Positions 36,480 to 45,806 of a stretch of 64,000 nucleotides of DNA are shown one piece after another (position 1 is the first letter of the stretch; each line of letters opens with the position of its first letter). Below the pieces are notes generated by a model. That model was given only the letters and a program-made list of their open reading frames with translations. It ran no database searches and had not been told where the DNA came from. The stretch spans positions 1,178,001 to 1,242,000 of the forward strand of contig NZ_LN901324.1 of assembly GCF_001465875.1 (NCBI RefSeq), given 5' to 3'. The position numbers were made by a program, and so were the translations under genes. The DNA comes from Legionella saoudiensis (GTDB lineage: Bacteria; Pseudomonadota; Gammaproteobacteria; Legionellales; Legionellaceae).

Positions 36480-39400
36480 TCAGCTCTTTTTCTTAGAATC
36501 CAGATAGGTTTCACAACATTCACTGGTAAGTGGTCGGGAATAAACATAGCCCTGGAAGCCGTCAATCCCTTGGGTATGAAGCGTATTGAGTTGCTGTTCA
36601 TTTTCAACTCCCTCTGCAATCACCTTCATATTTAATTTATGAGCCATAGTAGTAATCGCATGGATAATCGTTTGATCCAAGGAGTTTTCTGCACAGTTAT
36701 CAATGAATACCTTATCAATTTTTATTTTGTTAACTGGTAAAAGTTTCAAATAAGATAGAGCTGAATAACCTGTCCCAAAATCATCGAGAACTAAGTTTAC
36801 CCCTAGTTGCTGTAGCTTTTTAATTTCTCTGTATAAGTTCTCATTGTGGTTAAGAACTAGTGTTTCTGTAATTTCAAGCTCTAAAAATGCAGGATTAAAC
36901 TGGGTTTCGGTTAAAACCTCTGCAACAACAGAGCTAACTGATTGGTTAAGAAATTGTGCTGCAGATAAGTTAATTGCAATAAAACCTGAAAAGATATTTT
37001 TGTCTTGCCAAAGTTTCGCTTGTTGGCAAGCCGTTTTTAAAACCCATTCACTTACAGGACCAATTAACGGACTTTTTTCTAAAGTCATAATAAAATCTTT
37101 AGCTTCTAAAACTCCTTTTTCAGGATGTTTCCATCTGATTAATGCTTCAAGACCGATTATTGCTCCAGTATCCACCGCATAAAAAGGTTGATACATCAAA
37201 AAGAATTCCTGATTCTCATAAGCGCGTTGTAATTCCTTATCTAAACCGTGTATACGTTGGTAGTCTTCCAATAATTGAGTGGAATAGTAATAAAACCGAT
37301 TGCGCCCTTTTTCTTTCGCCTGATATAAAGCCGTATCTGCAAGCTTAAGTAAGGTTTGTATATCATGCCCGTCATCCGGGAAAATACTGATTCCAAGGCT
37401 GGTGGTCGTCTGCAAAATATGCTCACCAACATGAAAGGGTTTAGAGAGTTCATGGAATACCCATTCAACGATGGAATTTAAGTATTCTTTGGAGGTAAAT
37501 TGAGTGAGCATGACGACAAACTCGTCTCCCCCTATCCGTGCAGCAATATCACCTTTTTTTAAAATAGAGTTTAATATTTTCGCAGTATGAACCAGTAACT
37601 TATCTCCATAATCATGCCCTAAATTATCATTAACCATTTTAAAATAATCTAAGTCTAAAAATAATAAAGCAATTCTTTTGCCCGTGATACCTGATTTTCT
37701 AGATGTTTGTTGAAAGAGCTCATACAACATATTACGGTTAGCAAGCCCTGTGAGTGGGTCATGCGATACCTGATAATAAAGTTTCGCGTTTTCCAACGAA
37801 GTCATAGCCTGCGAGCTAAGTAGCTGCAAACTGTCTATATGACTTGCGGTAAACGTATTATTACTTTCTTTATGCTCTAAATACAAAATATGGCAGAGCT
37901 GACCTTGATAAAAAAGTGGCATCGCCAGGATCGATTTAGGCTGTTCTTTTTGCACATAAATATCATTGAAAGTGAGATCCGACTGGTTTGTATCATTGAT
38001 AATGATGGCTTTTTTGGTCAATTGTACATAGTTCAAAACGGAAAGAGGATATTTTAATCCCGCATCAGATGCTTTGAGATTATTCAAATAAATGTTTTGT
38101 TCTTCTGAGTTTCCTTCCGCTTCAATAATCCATTTTCCATTTATCCGGGTTAAAATAATACTGTTCTGAGCGCCTGAATTTTCCAAGACAATGGTAAGAA
38201 ATTTTTGCAATAGTTTATCTAAACGGATCTCACTGGATAGTAACTGGGTAAATTTCAAAATAGCTAGCATGTCTAAATGATGGGCCCCGCCTCCCCCCGG
38301 AGGCAGCATCGGTTTGGCTAATGCTGTTTGGCTGGTAATGTATGTTGGATAATTATCTTCTAACCATTGAGCTTTAGCTAAGGCACCCCATTTTTTAAAT
38401 AATTGATAGGCATTTTGTAAATAGAGTTGTGCCACTCGCCCTACTTTTTGGCTAATGCAATAACAACCCGCCTGCTCACTGGCAATCGCCGCAATTAAAA
38501 TGGACTTGCTCGCCAAGGCCCTATTAACTGCTTCATCATACAAAGGAAGGGCATCTTGGTTATTAAGATGTGCTAATTCCGCATCAATTAATAGGGCATG
38601 CATTTTAAAATTATCAGGACACCAAGTAGCGTAGGTATCAATCAATTGTTTAAGCTGCTTTATTGTCTTTAAAATGGGTTTATGTTGTTTTTTGGGTAAT
38701 TGCCGAAGGTATTGGCACAAAGCCAGCGCATAATAAAACTTGCCATCAAAATGGGTTATTAATCCTTTATCATACTCAGCATAAGTCTCATGATGTTGTC
38801 CCATTTGCATGGCTTGGTTGATGTTGCCTAATAGAAAATGTAAGCGCGTAATTGAGCAGTAAAAAAAGCCCAGTTCCGTTTTATTCTCTCCTTGAATAAT
38901 GCGTTGTTCAAAAGCGTCCAATTGCTCAGGCTGGACTGGCTCCAGATTCTTTAAGCATTGCACGGAATAAGCCCAAAATTTTGTCACATTAACAAAATCT
39001 GAGATATTGGTACGAGACATAAATGACAAGGTAGCCTCAACAGCCCCTTTTACTTCGTCCAGTGATTGTCCTATGGTAAAAGAATGAAGTACTAAAGTGA
39101 TGCTACTGTAATTGCTATAGCCTAAATCCCCCGCTTCGCAGCCTAGGTTAAAAGCGTTCCTTATTGTTTTATTACATTCACTAAGAGGTAATTGATAGGG
39201 CTCAATAAATTCGCCTAAAACAAATTGATTCCTGCCATCAAAGTTTGATACCCCATATTTTTGTTTTAACTTATTATAAAGTCGGACAAAAGACAGCGCT
39301 TCCTCATGTAAGTATAAAGAATGCATAAGCACAAATGCATAGACTGGAATACACATAGAGGTGCTTTCGGTATAACCATGCTGTAAACTTAAGCGTATAT

Positions 39401-42197
39401 TAATGCAGGTCAGCAAAATAAACATTTTTTGCTCAATAATAAAGGCGCTATTTAGCAATTGCGTAATTAAGTTAACGATGGCCTTTTGTTTCAAATCACT
39501 CATCAAAGGTAAATCAATAAATTCCGGCGGCGTTCTTTTTAGTTGGAATTTAATTTTATAAATGGCGATTAATAAGTGATAGGTCTTTGGTTTTTTGGGG
39601 ATCTGGATGCCAAAACTTTTTAAAGCATTTAACCCTAAATTAAGTGCATCTCGATGTTTACCAATGGTGGCTAACATTTCAATTTTAAGTCGATTGATTT
39701 CTAAAATCTTAAGTGGCTCTTTTTCTTGATTGAGCAGTTGATTAAAATAGTTATTGGCATTAACAAAATCGCCAATTAAATATTTGCATGCCGCCAACTC
39801 TTTATAGAGCTGGAACGCCAATTCTTCTTCCATTTGCCAACAATTATCTGGTAATAAAGAAATACCCGCGGAGAAATATTCATTCGCAGCATAATAAGCT
39901 GAGGCTGATTTAGCTTTCTGGCCAGCCCATAAATTATACTTGGCTAATTCCACTCGTTCATTAGGGTTTTTAATCAAAAAAATGGCTTGATTAAAATGCT
40001 TCATCACCTCGAACAACCGCTCATCTTTTTCTGTAAGCGCTTTTTCTTTAAGTAACAATCTACCTATTTTTAGATGGATATAAGGCAGCCTATCTTGTTC
40101 TACTAATTCCGAGCTTGCTTGCTGAATACGATCATGAACAAATCGATAATTTAAAGTACTTAATTGCTCACGATTGATAATGCTCTCTAAACCTACCAGG
40201 TTTTGAGTTAGATAAGCCTCTTCTATTGGATAAATTAAATTGGCTTTAATTGCCTGGTATAAGCCCTCTGCGGTTTGCCCAATTGTTTTTTCACTAATGG
40301 TAACCAAAGTGTCAAAATCAAATTTATGGCCTAAACACGCCGCTAACATTAAAATCTCTTGAGTGGCTTGAGGCAGCCAATGAATTTTTGTTGTCAGCAA
40401 CTCCACCACATTATCCGTAGCGTTCTGCTGCAAAATTTGCGATAAATCCCACTCCCAGCAACCTAGTTCATAGGAAAATCTTAATAACTTGTTCTGATAA
40501 AGAACTTTAATGAATTCATTAATAAAAAAGGGATTTCCCTGAGTTTTCTCGAAAACGCATCGTGCTAATTCGTGGATTTTTTTTAAAGGACTTAATAAAG
40601 TATCATGTAATAATTGCTGAATATTTTTTAATTCTAAAGGCTGCAGCGTAATTTGCGTGAGTGCCACATTGTTATTACTAATATTATTCAATGTTTGTTG
40701 TAAGGGATGACCCTCATCAATTTCATTATCCCGATAAGCACCTAACAGCAATAAATAATTGGTCTCCTGATCTTGCAATAGGTTTTCGATAAAATTAAGC
40801 GATGAATTATCTGCCCATTGCAAATCATCAAGGAAGATAATTAATGGATGATTTTGTTGCGCAAAGACACGAATCAAATTTTGGAATGCCAGATTAAATC
40901 GTATTTGCGTATCGTTAGGATTCAATTTTGGAACAGCTGGTTGTGCTCCTATAATTAATTCTATTTCTGGAATTACATCGATAATAACCTGTCCTACTTT
41001 GCCTAAAGAATCTAGTAGCTTGGTTCTAAGATTATTTAAATTATCCTCACTTTCCGAAAGGACTTGTTCCACCAATCTTTGAAATGCCGAGACAATGCCG
41101 CTGTATGGAATATTTCGTTGTATCTGATCAAATTTCCCTTGGATATAATAAACACGATGTTGCACCATCGCTTTATGTACTTCATTAACCAAAGACGTTT
41201 TCCCAATTCCAGAATATCCAGCAATTAACACTATTTCTTTATTGCCTTTGCTTACACGATTAAAGGCTTGTAATAATTGCTCTACTTGTGCATTACGACC
41301 ATATAAATTACGCGAAATGCTTAAATAATCACGGGTATCGTTTAAACCTAGAGTGAATGGTTTAATACAGCGTTTACGTTCCCATTGCTCTTGGCAGGCC
41401 TGAAGATCAGATTTTAAGCCAATGATACTTGAATACCTTGACTCGGGCATTTTATTCATAAGCTTGTCAATAATCGCATTGAGCATCTCCGGAACGTCTG
41501 ATCTTTTTTCAAATACTGGTGGTGCTTTCTTAGCAATGTGACAATGCACTAACTCCAAAGGATCTTTGCTTTGAAATGGTAATTGATTCGTTAACATCTG
41601 GTACAGAGTTATTCCTAAAGAATAAAAATCCGTGCGGTAATCAATAGGACGATTGATGCGACCTGTTTGCTCTGGTGAAATATAAGCCAAATCTTCTTCA
41701 AGATTGAAGGTCATATAATCAAAAGTTTCTTCTGAAAGTTGCGTACAGACACTTAAATCAATGAGCTTTAAGGTTAACTTATCGGGATCAATGATAATAT
41801 TTGATGGGTTAATTTCTTTATGAATAATTTTTAATTGATGCAATTCCCCAATTATATCCACTAACTGCAAAGCCAATTTACAGAAATCACCAATTTCTAA
41901 GCGATTATCCTTAAGATAATCATGTAAAAGCATTCCTTCTACATTCTCTAAAACTAATATTGGTACGGGAATATCTTGTAAAAAGTCATAGGCTTTAATA
42001 ATGGTGGGCGCATTAATTTGTTGTAACAAGTTAAACTCGTGCTGTAAAACAGCGAGATTTTCTGCGGTTATATGATGATTATTTGGTGTTTTTAATAAAA
42101 CACGGCACCTATCTTTACTTCTAATGGCATAGTAAGTATCGATATTATGATTATTACGCATTTTCTTTTGTAATGCATAACCTGATATGGCAACCAT
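36480..42197 (-). CDS. Ser/Thr-kinase-like - AAA ATPase - GAF - GGDEF - EAL signalling protein
   Basis: 1905 residues with no membrane segment. Residues about 10-275 form a protein-kinase-like domain, but the catalytic loop reads 'IIHKEINPSNIII' (the HRD Asp is Glu) and the metal loop 'LKLIDLSVC' keeps Asp. From about 295 follows an AAA-type ATPase ('YGRNAQVEQLL', Walker A 'IAGYSGIGKTSL' near 330, Walker B 'IIFLDDLQWAD'). A helical TPR-like region to about 1300 leads through a 'PPGGGGAHH' linker into a GAF domain (about 1315-1475). GGDEF 'ARIGGDEFVVML' (near 1556) is intact with a KxxD inhibitory site, and EAL ('GLEALIRW', 'LDDFGTGYS', 'IAEGVENEQQ') keeps its catalytic set. So a large switch that makes or breaks c-di-GMP under ATPase/kinase-domain control. 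Confidence 0.9.
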   Translation of the reverse strand: MVAISGYALQKKMRNNHNIDTYYAIRSKDRCRVLLKTPNNHHITAENLAVLQHEFNLLQQINAPTIIKAYDFLQDIPVPILVLENVEGMLLHDYLKDNRLEIGDFCKLALQLVDIIGELHQLKIIHKEINPSNIIIDPDKLTLKLIDLSVCTQLSEETFDYMTFNLEEDLAYISPEQTGRINRPIDYRTDFYSLGITLYQMLTNQLPFQSKDPLELVHCHIAKKAPPVFEKRSDVPEMLNAIIDKLMNKMPESRYSSIIGLKSDLQACQEQWERKRCIKPFTLGLNDTRDYLSISRNLYGRNAQVEQLLQAFNRVSKGNKEIVLIAGYSGIGKTSLVNEVHKAMVQHRVYYIQGKFDQIQRNIPYSGIVSAFQRLVEQVLSESEDNLNNLRTKLLDSLGKVGQVIIDVIPEIELIIGAQPAVPKLNPNDTQIRFNLAFQNLIRVFAQQNHPLIIFLDDLQWADNSSLNFIENLLQDQETNYLLLLGAYRDNEIDEGHPLQQTLNNISNNNVALTQITLQPLELKNIQQLLHDTLLSPLKKIHELARCVFEKTQGNPFFINEFIKVLYQNKLLRFSYELGCWEWDLSQILQQNATDNVVELLTTKIHWLPQATQEILMLAACLGHKFDFDTLVTISEKTIGQTAEGLYQAIKANLIYPIEEAYLTQNLVGLESIINREQLSTLNYRFVHDRIQQASSELVEQDRLPYIHLKIGRLLLKEKALTEKDERLFEVMKHFNQAIFLIKNPNERVELAKYNLWAGQKAKSASAYYAANEYFSAGISLLPDNCWQMEEELAFQLYKELAACKYLIGDFVNANNYFNQLLNQEKEPLKILEINRLKIEMLATIGKHRDALNLGLNALKSFGIQIPKKPKTYHLLIAIYKIKFQLKRTPPEFIDLPLMSDLKQKAIVNLITQLLNSAFIIEQKMFILLTCINIRLSLQHGYTESTSMCIPVYAFVLMHSLYLHEEALSFVRLYNKLKQKYGVSNFDGRNQFVLGEFIEPYQLPLSECNKTIRNAFNLGCEAGDLGYSNYSSITLVLHSFTIGQSLDEVKGAVEATLSFMSRTNISDFVNVTKFWAYSVQCLKNLEPVQPEQLDAFEQRIIQGENKTELGFFYCSITRLHFLLGNINQAMQMGQHHETYAEYDKGLITHFDGKFYYALALCQYLRQLPKKQHKPILKTIKQLKQLIDTYATWCPDNFKMHALLIDAELAHLNNQDALPLYDEAVNRALASKSILIAAIASEQAGCYCISQKVGRVAQLYLQNAYQLFKKWGALAKAQWLEDNYPTYITSQTALAKPMLPPGGGGAHHLDMLAILKFTQLLSSEIRLDKLLQKFLTIVLENSGAQNSIILTRINGKWIIEAEGNSEEQNIYLNNLKASDAGLKYPLSVLNYVQLTKKAIIINDTNQSDLTFNDIYVQKEQPKSILAMPLFYQGQLCHILYLEHKESNNTFTASHIDSLQLLSSQAMTSLENAKLYYQVSHDPLTGLANRNMLYELFQQTSRKSGITGKRIALLFLDLDYFKMVNDNLGHDYGDKLLVHTAKILNSILKKGDIAARIGGDEFVVMLTQFTSKEYLNSIVEWVFHELSKPFHVGEHILQTTTSLGISIFPDDGHDIQTLLKLADTALYQAKEKGRNRFYYYSTQLLEDYQRIHGLDKELQRAYENQEFFLMYQPFYAVDTGAIIGLEALIRWKHPEKGVLEAKDFIMTLEKSPLIGPVSEWVLKTACQQAKLWQDKNIFSGFIAINLSAAQFLNQSVSSVVAEVLTETQFNPAFLELEITETLVLNHNENLYREIKKLQQLGVNLVLDDFGTGYSALSYLKLLPVNKIKIDKVFIDNCAENSLDQTIIHAITTMAHKLNMKVIAEGVENEQQLNTLHTQGIDGFQGYVYSRPLTSECCETYLDSKKKS

Positions 42198-42538
42198 TTC
42201 GACTCATTTATTGATAGTCATTCTCTTATATATTTGATTTGTCATTGCAGTTCAAATCAACATCCCGATACGTCTATCAAATTTCTCTGAACAAAAAGAG
42301 TGTATTTTCCTGATCTTACAATATACTAAGATTTAGTCCATACAATTATCAGCCTCTTATGGACTTAGATTATCGTAGACCTACATAAGCTACATGTTTT
42401 CCAGTAGTGTTTTACTCGATGCTCGAGAATACGTACTATACGTAAAGTGTAGTGCAGGAAGACGGCATGTCAAAATTTTTTCTTCCTGATAAATTTAAAG
42501 ACAAAAGAACATTAATCGCTAAATTTTCATTTAGAGCG
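42198..42538. other. Gene-free region before the giant signalling gene
   Basis: About 340 bases between the signalling gene (minus) and the KTSC gene (minus). It must carry the promoter of the 1905-residue gene. A 72-codon plus-strand frame at 42452 overlaps KTSC in antisense and resembles nothing, so it is not called. No repeat or RNA gene seen. Confidence 0.4.
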
Positions 42539-42748
42539 CTAAGTGATTCGCTTGTATCTGTAATGATCTTTTATATTTATGTTAAAATAGTGCCCAACCG
42601 AGGATGCACTAATAAGTTCCTCATAGATATTTCTAGGTACGTTATAATACGCGTATTCCCGATTACTTAAAAAGCGTAGATACAAAGTACTACCTTGATA
42701 GGCAGCAGCGGAGATAACAGATGATTGAAGTTGAATCCAAGCGACCAT
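42539..42748 (-). CDS. Small KTSC-domain protein
   Basis: 69 residues spanning exactly one KTSC domain: 'SSVISAAAYQGSTLYLRFLS', 'YAYYNVPRNIYEELISASS' and 'GHYFNINIKDHYRYKRI', with the conserved YxYxxVP, SxGxYFN and I+xxY elements. AAGGGGGA lies seven bases before the ATG. KTSC is a small beta-rich domain found alone or fused to nucleic-acid-related enzymes; its role is not established. The 5' end overlaps, head to head, the 5' end of a second small gene by 28 bases, so expression of one may affect the other. Confidence 0.8.
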   Translation of the reverse strand: MVAWIQLQSSVISAAAYQGSTLYLRFLSNREYAYYNVPRNIYEELISASSVGHYFNINIKDHYRYKRIT

Positions 42749-42951
42749 TAGAAGATCCCCCTTCTGATTCAGTTAAAAATCTGAATGATTATAAGCTTGG
42801 TATAAGTAATATTACATATCAAGTCTCTTTGGCAAAAGATGGAGAAGCTTGGTGCGCTCTAATTGGGCATGACATTCAAACAGGAATTAGTGGTTTTGGT
42901 AAAACAGTGCCTGAAGCCTTACGTGATCTGGCAGATAGAATATGCGAATAA
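42721..42951 (+). CDS. Small HicB-like protein, head-to-head with KTSC gene
   Basis: 76 residues; GGAG seven bases before the ATG. Residues 30-76 follow the partial RNase-H-like HicB fold: 'YQVSLAKDGEAWCALIGHDI', a 'GFGKTVPEALRDLADRI' helix typical of HicB antitoxins (GxTxxEAxxxL). No DNA-binding tail follows and no HicA double-stranded-RNA-binding toxin gene is near, so it is not a classical toxin-antitoxin pair. The match is from pattern alone. Its first 28 bases overlap the KTSC gene on the other strand. Confidence 0.5.
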   Translation: MIEVESKRPLEDPPSDSVKNLNDYKLGISNITYQVSLAKDGEAWCALIGHDIQTGISGFGKTVPEALRDLADRICE

Positions 42952-42969
42952 TTAACCCATTTCAATGCG

Positions 42970-43473
42970 TTACTTTTTTGCATCCCCTAATAAAAGTGCC
43001 ATAAAGATATGGTTTTCATAGGTTCCATTGATGCGAACAGCATTTTTATGGATGCCTTCCTTTTCAAATCCAAATTGTTCATATAAGGCAATTGCTCGCT
43101 TATTTTGCTCACGTACAGTAAGCTCGATGCGTGTTAAACCCTTTTGCTCTGCCTGTTGAATAGCAGCATGTATTAATTTCTTGCCAATTCCTTGCCCCCG
43201 ATAAGATGCTAATACACCCATGCCTAAAGAACCTATATGAGCAAAAACCGGGCGGTCAAGCGCGCTAATATCACACCATCCAACTACGTGGTCATCACAT
43301 AAAGCTACAAAATGAGGCCAATTACCCTCAATATTCTGCAATACAAAATCTCGCGTAGTATTTATAGGCGGCCCCTCTAAGAAAGCCAGATACTTAAGTT
43401 CGCGCGCAACGCTATCAACCGCCGCCCAAAATCCATCGATGTGTTTTTCAGTTATGGGAACTATTTCAATCAT
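42970..43473 (-). CDS. GNAT family N-acetyltransferase
   Basis: 167 residues with the complete acyl-CoA fold: strand 'HFVALCDDHVVGWCDIS', the pantetheine/pyrophosphate loop 'GVLASYRGQGIGKKLIHAA' (R-x-x-G-x-G/A), and the C-terminal 'IELTVREQNKRAIALYEQFG'. 'FGFEKEGIHKNAVRINGTYE' is common in the RimJ/PhnO-like members that modify small amines or protein N-termini. The exact substrate cannot be told. AGGA ten bases before the ATG. Convergent with the HicB-like gene, 18 bases apart. Confidence 0.85.
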   Translation of the reverse strand: MIEIVPITEKHIDGFWAAVDSVARELKYLAFLEGPPINTTRDFVLQNIEGNWPHFVALCDDHVVGWCDISALDRPVFAHIGSLGMGVLASYRGQGIGKKLIHAAIQQAEQKGLTRIELTVREQNKRAIALYEQFGFEKEGIHKNAVRINGTYENHIFMALLLGDAKK

Positions 43474-43558
43474 TTTTTAGCATTCCTCATAGTATGAGGG
43501 GTGGACCTTCATAAAAAAGTTCTGACTAATTGGCAACAGCCAGAACCGCTTTTCAATC

Positions 43559-43966
43559 TTATTTTTTTCTCTTTTGAGCAGATGGGCTCATTGGCACTTT
43601 AATTTCATTGGGATAATCAAAAGCCGAACCACTTGCTATATCAATTACGCCACCAATAATTCCACCAAATATAATATTACCAAAGATTAACCCTTTAAGC
43701 TTGGATTGTACCTTAGTCGATGATTTTCCATAGCCTGGTTTTTCGCAAGTAAGGAATAAATCCTTGTTGCTGCGATGAACCACAATACTATTTGGCGTGT
43801 GATCTACATACCATTTACCTTTATTATTTTCTAAGGCACAGCGTGCATTTTGAGCTGGGGGAGTTAATACCTTAATTTTTTGCTGATTGCCACTAACTAT
43901 AGAAGCACAACCAGTTAAGAGAGAAAAGCCAAAACAGGCAGAAGACAATAATGCTAATTTTTTCAT
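43559..43966 (-). CDS. Lipoprotein, unknown function
   Basis: 135 residues from the ATG at 43966, where a type II signal peptide begins ('MKKLALLSSACFGFSLLTGC'); the frame extends 66 codons upstream without conservation. The lipobox LTGC is clear, so the protein is acylated. The mature part has beta strands, paired Cys ('ARCALENN', 'LFLTCEKPG') and a hydrophobic glycine-rich helix ('GNIIFGGIIGGVIDIASG') ending in 'YPNEIKVPMSP'. This IDxxSG...YP pattern appears in a group of small outer-membrane-linked lipoproteins; no function is assigned. Lone gene. Confidence 0.75.
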   Translation of the reverse strand: MKKLALLSSACFGFSLLTGCASIVSGNQQKIKVLTPPAQNARCALENNKGKWYVDHTPNSIVVHRSNKDLFLTCEKPGYGKSSTKVQSKLKGLIFGNIIFGGIIGGVIDIASGSAFDYPNEIKVPMSPSAQKRKK

Positions 43967-44193
43967 AATTTCCATTTTTCCATAAAATATTGGTTGCTGT
44001 TTCAACAATAAGTTGTTGATCATTCCATTAAATCCCAGTTCCATAACTTGGGAATTTTGGAGCAGGCAGAATACCAAGCTTTTATAAAAAAGCAATGAAT
44101 ATTTTATAAAATTGCAATAACAAGATAGGATTTGTTTTTTTATGGACAGTATGGTAAAAAACAATCTTGCTCCTGCTGTTTATTACCTTGTAA

Positions 44194-45285
44194 ATGCCCT
44201 TAGAAGATAAATTTACAACCAAAAATAGAGGTGCCTTAAGCAACCCCGAAGGCCGATTTGAAACAACACGCTATGAACATTTTGCTGATGGCTGGAATTT
44301 AGAAGAAGAAACCTTGCCGGAAATAGAAACCGTTCTATTATCAGAAACAGCTAAATCCATTATTTCTCATAATGATTCTCCTGATTTGCCATTTGAGCAA
44401 TCCATCAACCCTTATCGTGGTTGTGAGCATGGTTGCATTTACTGTTACGCACGTCCTAGTCATGCTTATGTTAATTTATCACCCGGTATCGATTTTGAAA
44501 CCAAGATTTTTTATAAAGAAAATGCTGCACAACTTCTAAGCAAAACATTTGAAAAAGCCAGTTATCGCTGTAAAACGATTGTCTTAGGCGCGAATACTGA
44601 TCCCTATCAACCCGCAGAGGCTTCGTTAAAAATAACGCGCAGCCTTCTTGAAGTGTTTAAGGAGTATAAACATCCGGTAAGCATTATCACTAAAAACTCC
44701 CTGATTGAGCGAGACTTAGATTTGCTTACAGCCCTGGCTAAAGATAACTTAGTAAGCGTAGCCCTCAGTGTAACCACGCTTTCTAAAGAGTTGAAAAGAA
44801 CCATGGAGCCACGCACCTCCATGCCAACAGCCAGGTTAAGAGCTATTAAACGACTTACTGAACACGGTATTCCTGTACGAGTACTGGTGGCTCCGGTTAT
44901 CCCGATGATCAATGATATTGAACTTGAAAAAATTTTAGAGGCAGTCAGCCAAGCCGGCGCTAAGCATGCCAATTACGTTCTACTCAGATTGCCACATGAG
45001 GTCAAGGATTTATTTAGAGAATGGCTCGATGAGCACTTTCCTCAAAGGGCATCGCATATTATGAGTTTAATCCAGCAAATGCGCGGCGGTAAGGATTATG
45101 ATTCGACGTTTGGCAAACGAATGTCTGGTGAAGGCATCTTTGCAAGCTTACTAAAGAAACGCTTTCATCTAGCCTGCCAACGCTATCATTTAAATAAAAC
45201 ACCTGCCCAAGCGCTGGATGTGACACAGTTTGAGCGAAAAATGGCTGGCGGCAAACAATTACTCCTTTGGGATGAAATGTATTAA
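44194..45285 (+). CDS. PA0069-family radical SAM protein
   Basis: 363 residues. The 4Fe-4S motif reads 'YRGCEHGCIYCYARPSH' (Cys-x3-Cys-x2-Cys), with 'NPYRGCEHGC' the standard opening of the PA0069/Rv2578c group, a spore-photoproduct-lyase-like branch. Other family marks are 'ILGANTDPYQPAE', 'VSIITKNSLIERDLDLL', 'RVLVAPVIPMINDIELE' and the C-terminal 'RMSGEGIFASLLKKRF'. S-adenosylmethionine is cleaved to a radical; the substrate of this family is unknown though DNA repair has been proposed by similarity. The ribosome site before ATG is poor. A hairpin follows. Confidence 0.88.
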   Translation: MPLEDKFTTKNRGALSNPEGRFETTRYEHFADGWNLEEETLPEIETVLLSETAKSIISHNDSPDLPFEQSINPYRGCEHGCIYCYARPSHAYVNLSPGIDFETKIFYKENAAQLLSKTFEKASYRCKTIVLGANTDPYQPAEASLKITRSLLEVFKEYKHPVSIITKNSLIERDLDLLTALAKDNLVSVALSVTTLSKELKRTMEPRTSMPTARLRAIKRLTEHGIPVRVLVAPVIPMINDIELEKILEAVSQAGAKHANYVLLRLPHEVKDLFREWLDEHFPQRASHIMSLIQQMRGGKDYDSTFGKRMSGEGIFASLLKKRFHLACQRYHLNKTPAQALDVTQFERKMAGGKQLLLWDEMY

Positions 45286-45312
45286 TGATCGCAAGCTAGC
45301 GCTGAACGGAGT

Positions 45313-45342
45313 GAAGCCCAGCATTGCACGTTGCTGGGCTTC
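45313..45342. repeat. REP-like hairpin with CCCAGC arms
   Basis: Arms GAAGCCCAGCA and TGCTGGGCTTC (11 bases, perfect) around an 8-base loop, just after the radical SAM gene, with TCAGCCTAC downstream. The word GGCTGGGCT/AGCCCAGC also forms a hairpin at 50566-50584. Similar CTGGGCTTC hairpins are dispersed in Legionella genomes, to my knowledge, so this is probably a repeat element that may also end transcription. Confidence 0.55.
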
Positions 45343-45408
45343 AGCCTACATCCCCATATCCATTGTTTATGTTATACTTGATTTTTTTACTACTGGCTTA
45401 CAAACACT

Positions 45409-45756
45409 ATGCATACATTACCTCCATGCCCCAAATGCAACTCCGAATATACATATGAAGATGGCCCCCTATTAATTTGCCCTGAATGCACTTACGAATG
45501 GAGCCAACATGAACATGATGCGGATGAAGGCCAGAATGAGGAACGAATCATTAAAGATGCTAATGGCCAAGTATTAAATGATGGAGATACCGTCACCGTT
45601 ATTAAAGACTTAAAGGTCAAAGGTTCGTCTCTAGTAGTAAAAGTAGGTACTAAAGTAAAAAACATTAGACTGGTTGACGGTGATCATGACATTGATTGTA
45701 AAATTGATGGCATTGGCGCTATGAAATTAAAATCAGAATTTGTGAAAAAAGGCTAA
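45409..45756 (+). CDS. yjdM: YjdM/PhnA-type zinc-ribbon protein
   Basis: 115 residues. The N-terminal zinc ribbon has '[14 protein letters not shown]' and '[11 protein letters not shown]' (four Cys as CxxC pairs), followed by the typical '[20 protein letters not shown]' and '[20 protein letters not shown]' of the YjdM (PhnA) family. The domain order and length are full. The function of this widespread family is not firmly known; it is unrelated to phosphonoacetate hydrolase despite the old name. The gene stands alone. Confidence 0.92.
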   Translation: MHTLPPCPKCNSEYTYEDGPLLICPECTYEWSQHEHDADEGQNEERIIKDANGQVLNDGDTVTVIKDLKVKGSSLVVKVGTKVKNIRLVDGDHDIDCKIDGIGAMKLKSEFVKKG

Positions 45757-45806
45757 TTCTCCAAGATAAAGACACACCGGCATAATCAAAGCATAATGGA
45801 GTTAGG

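Noticed and set aside
42452-42670. 72-codon plus-strand frame with a good-looking ribosome site
   Set aside because: More than half lies antisense to the KTSC gene, whose conserved domain shows that strand to be coding, and the product resembles nothing.
44607-44972. 121-codon minus-strand frame inside the radical SAM gene
   Set aside because: Antisense shadow of conserved sequence.
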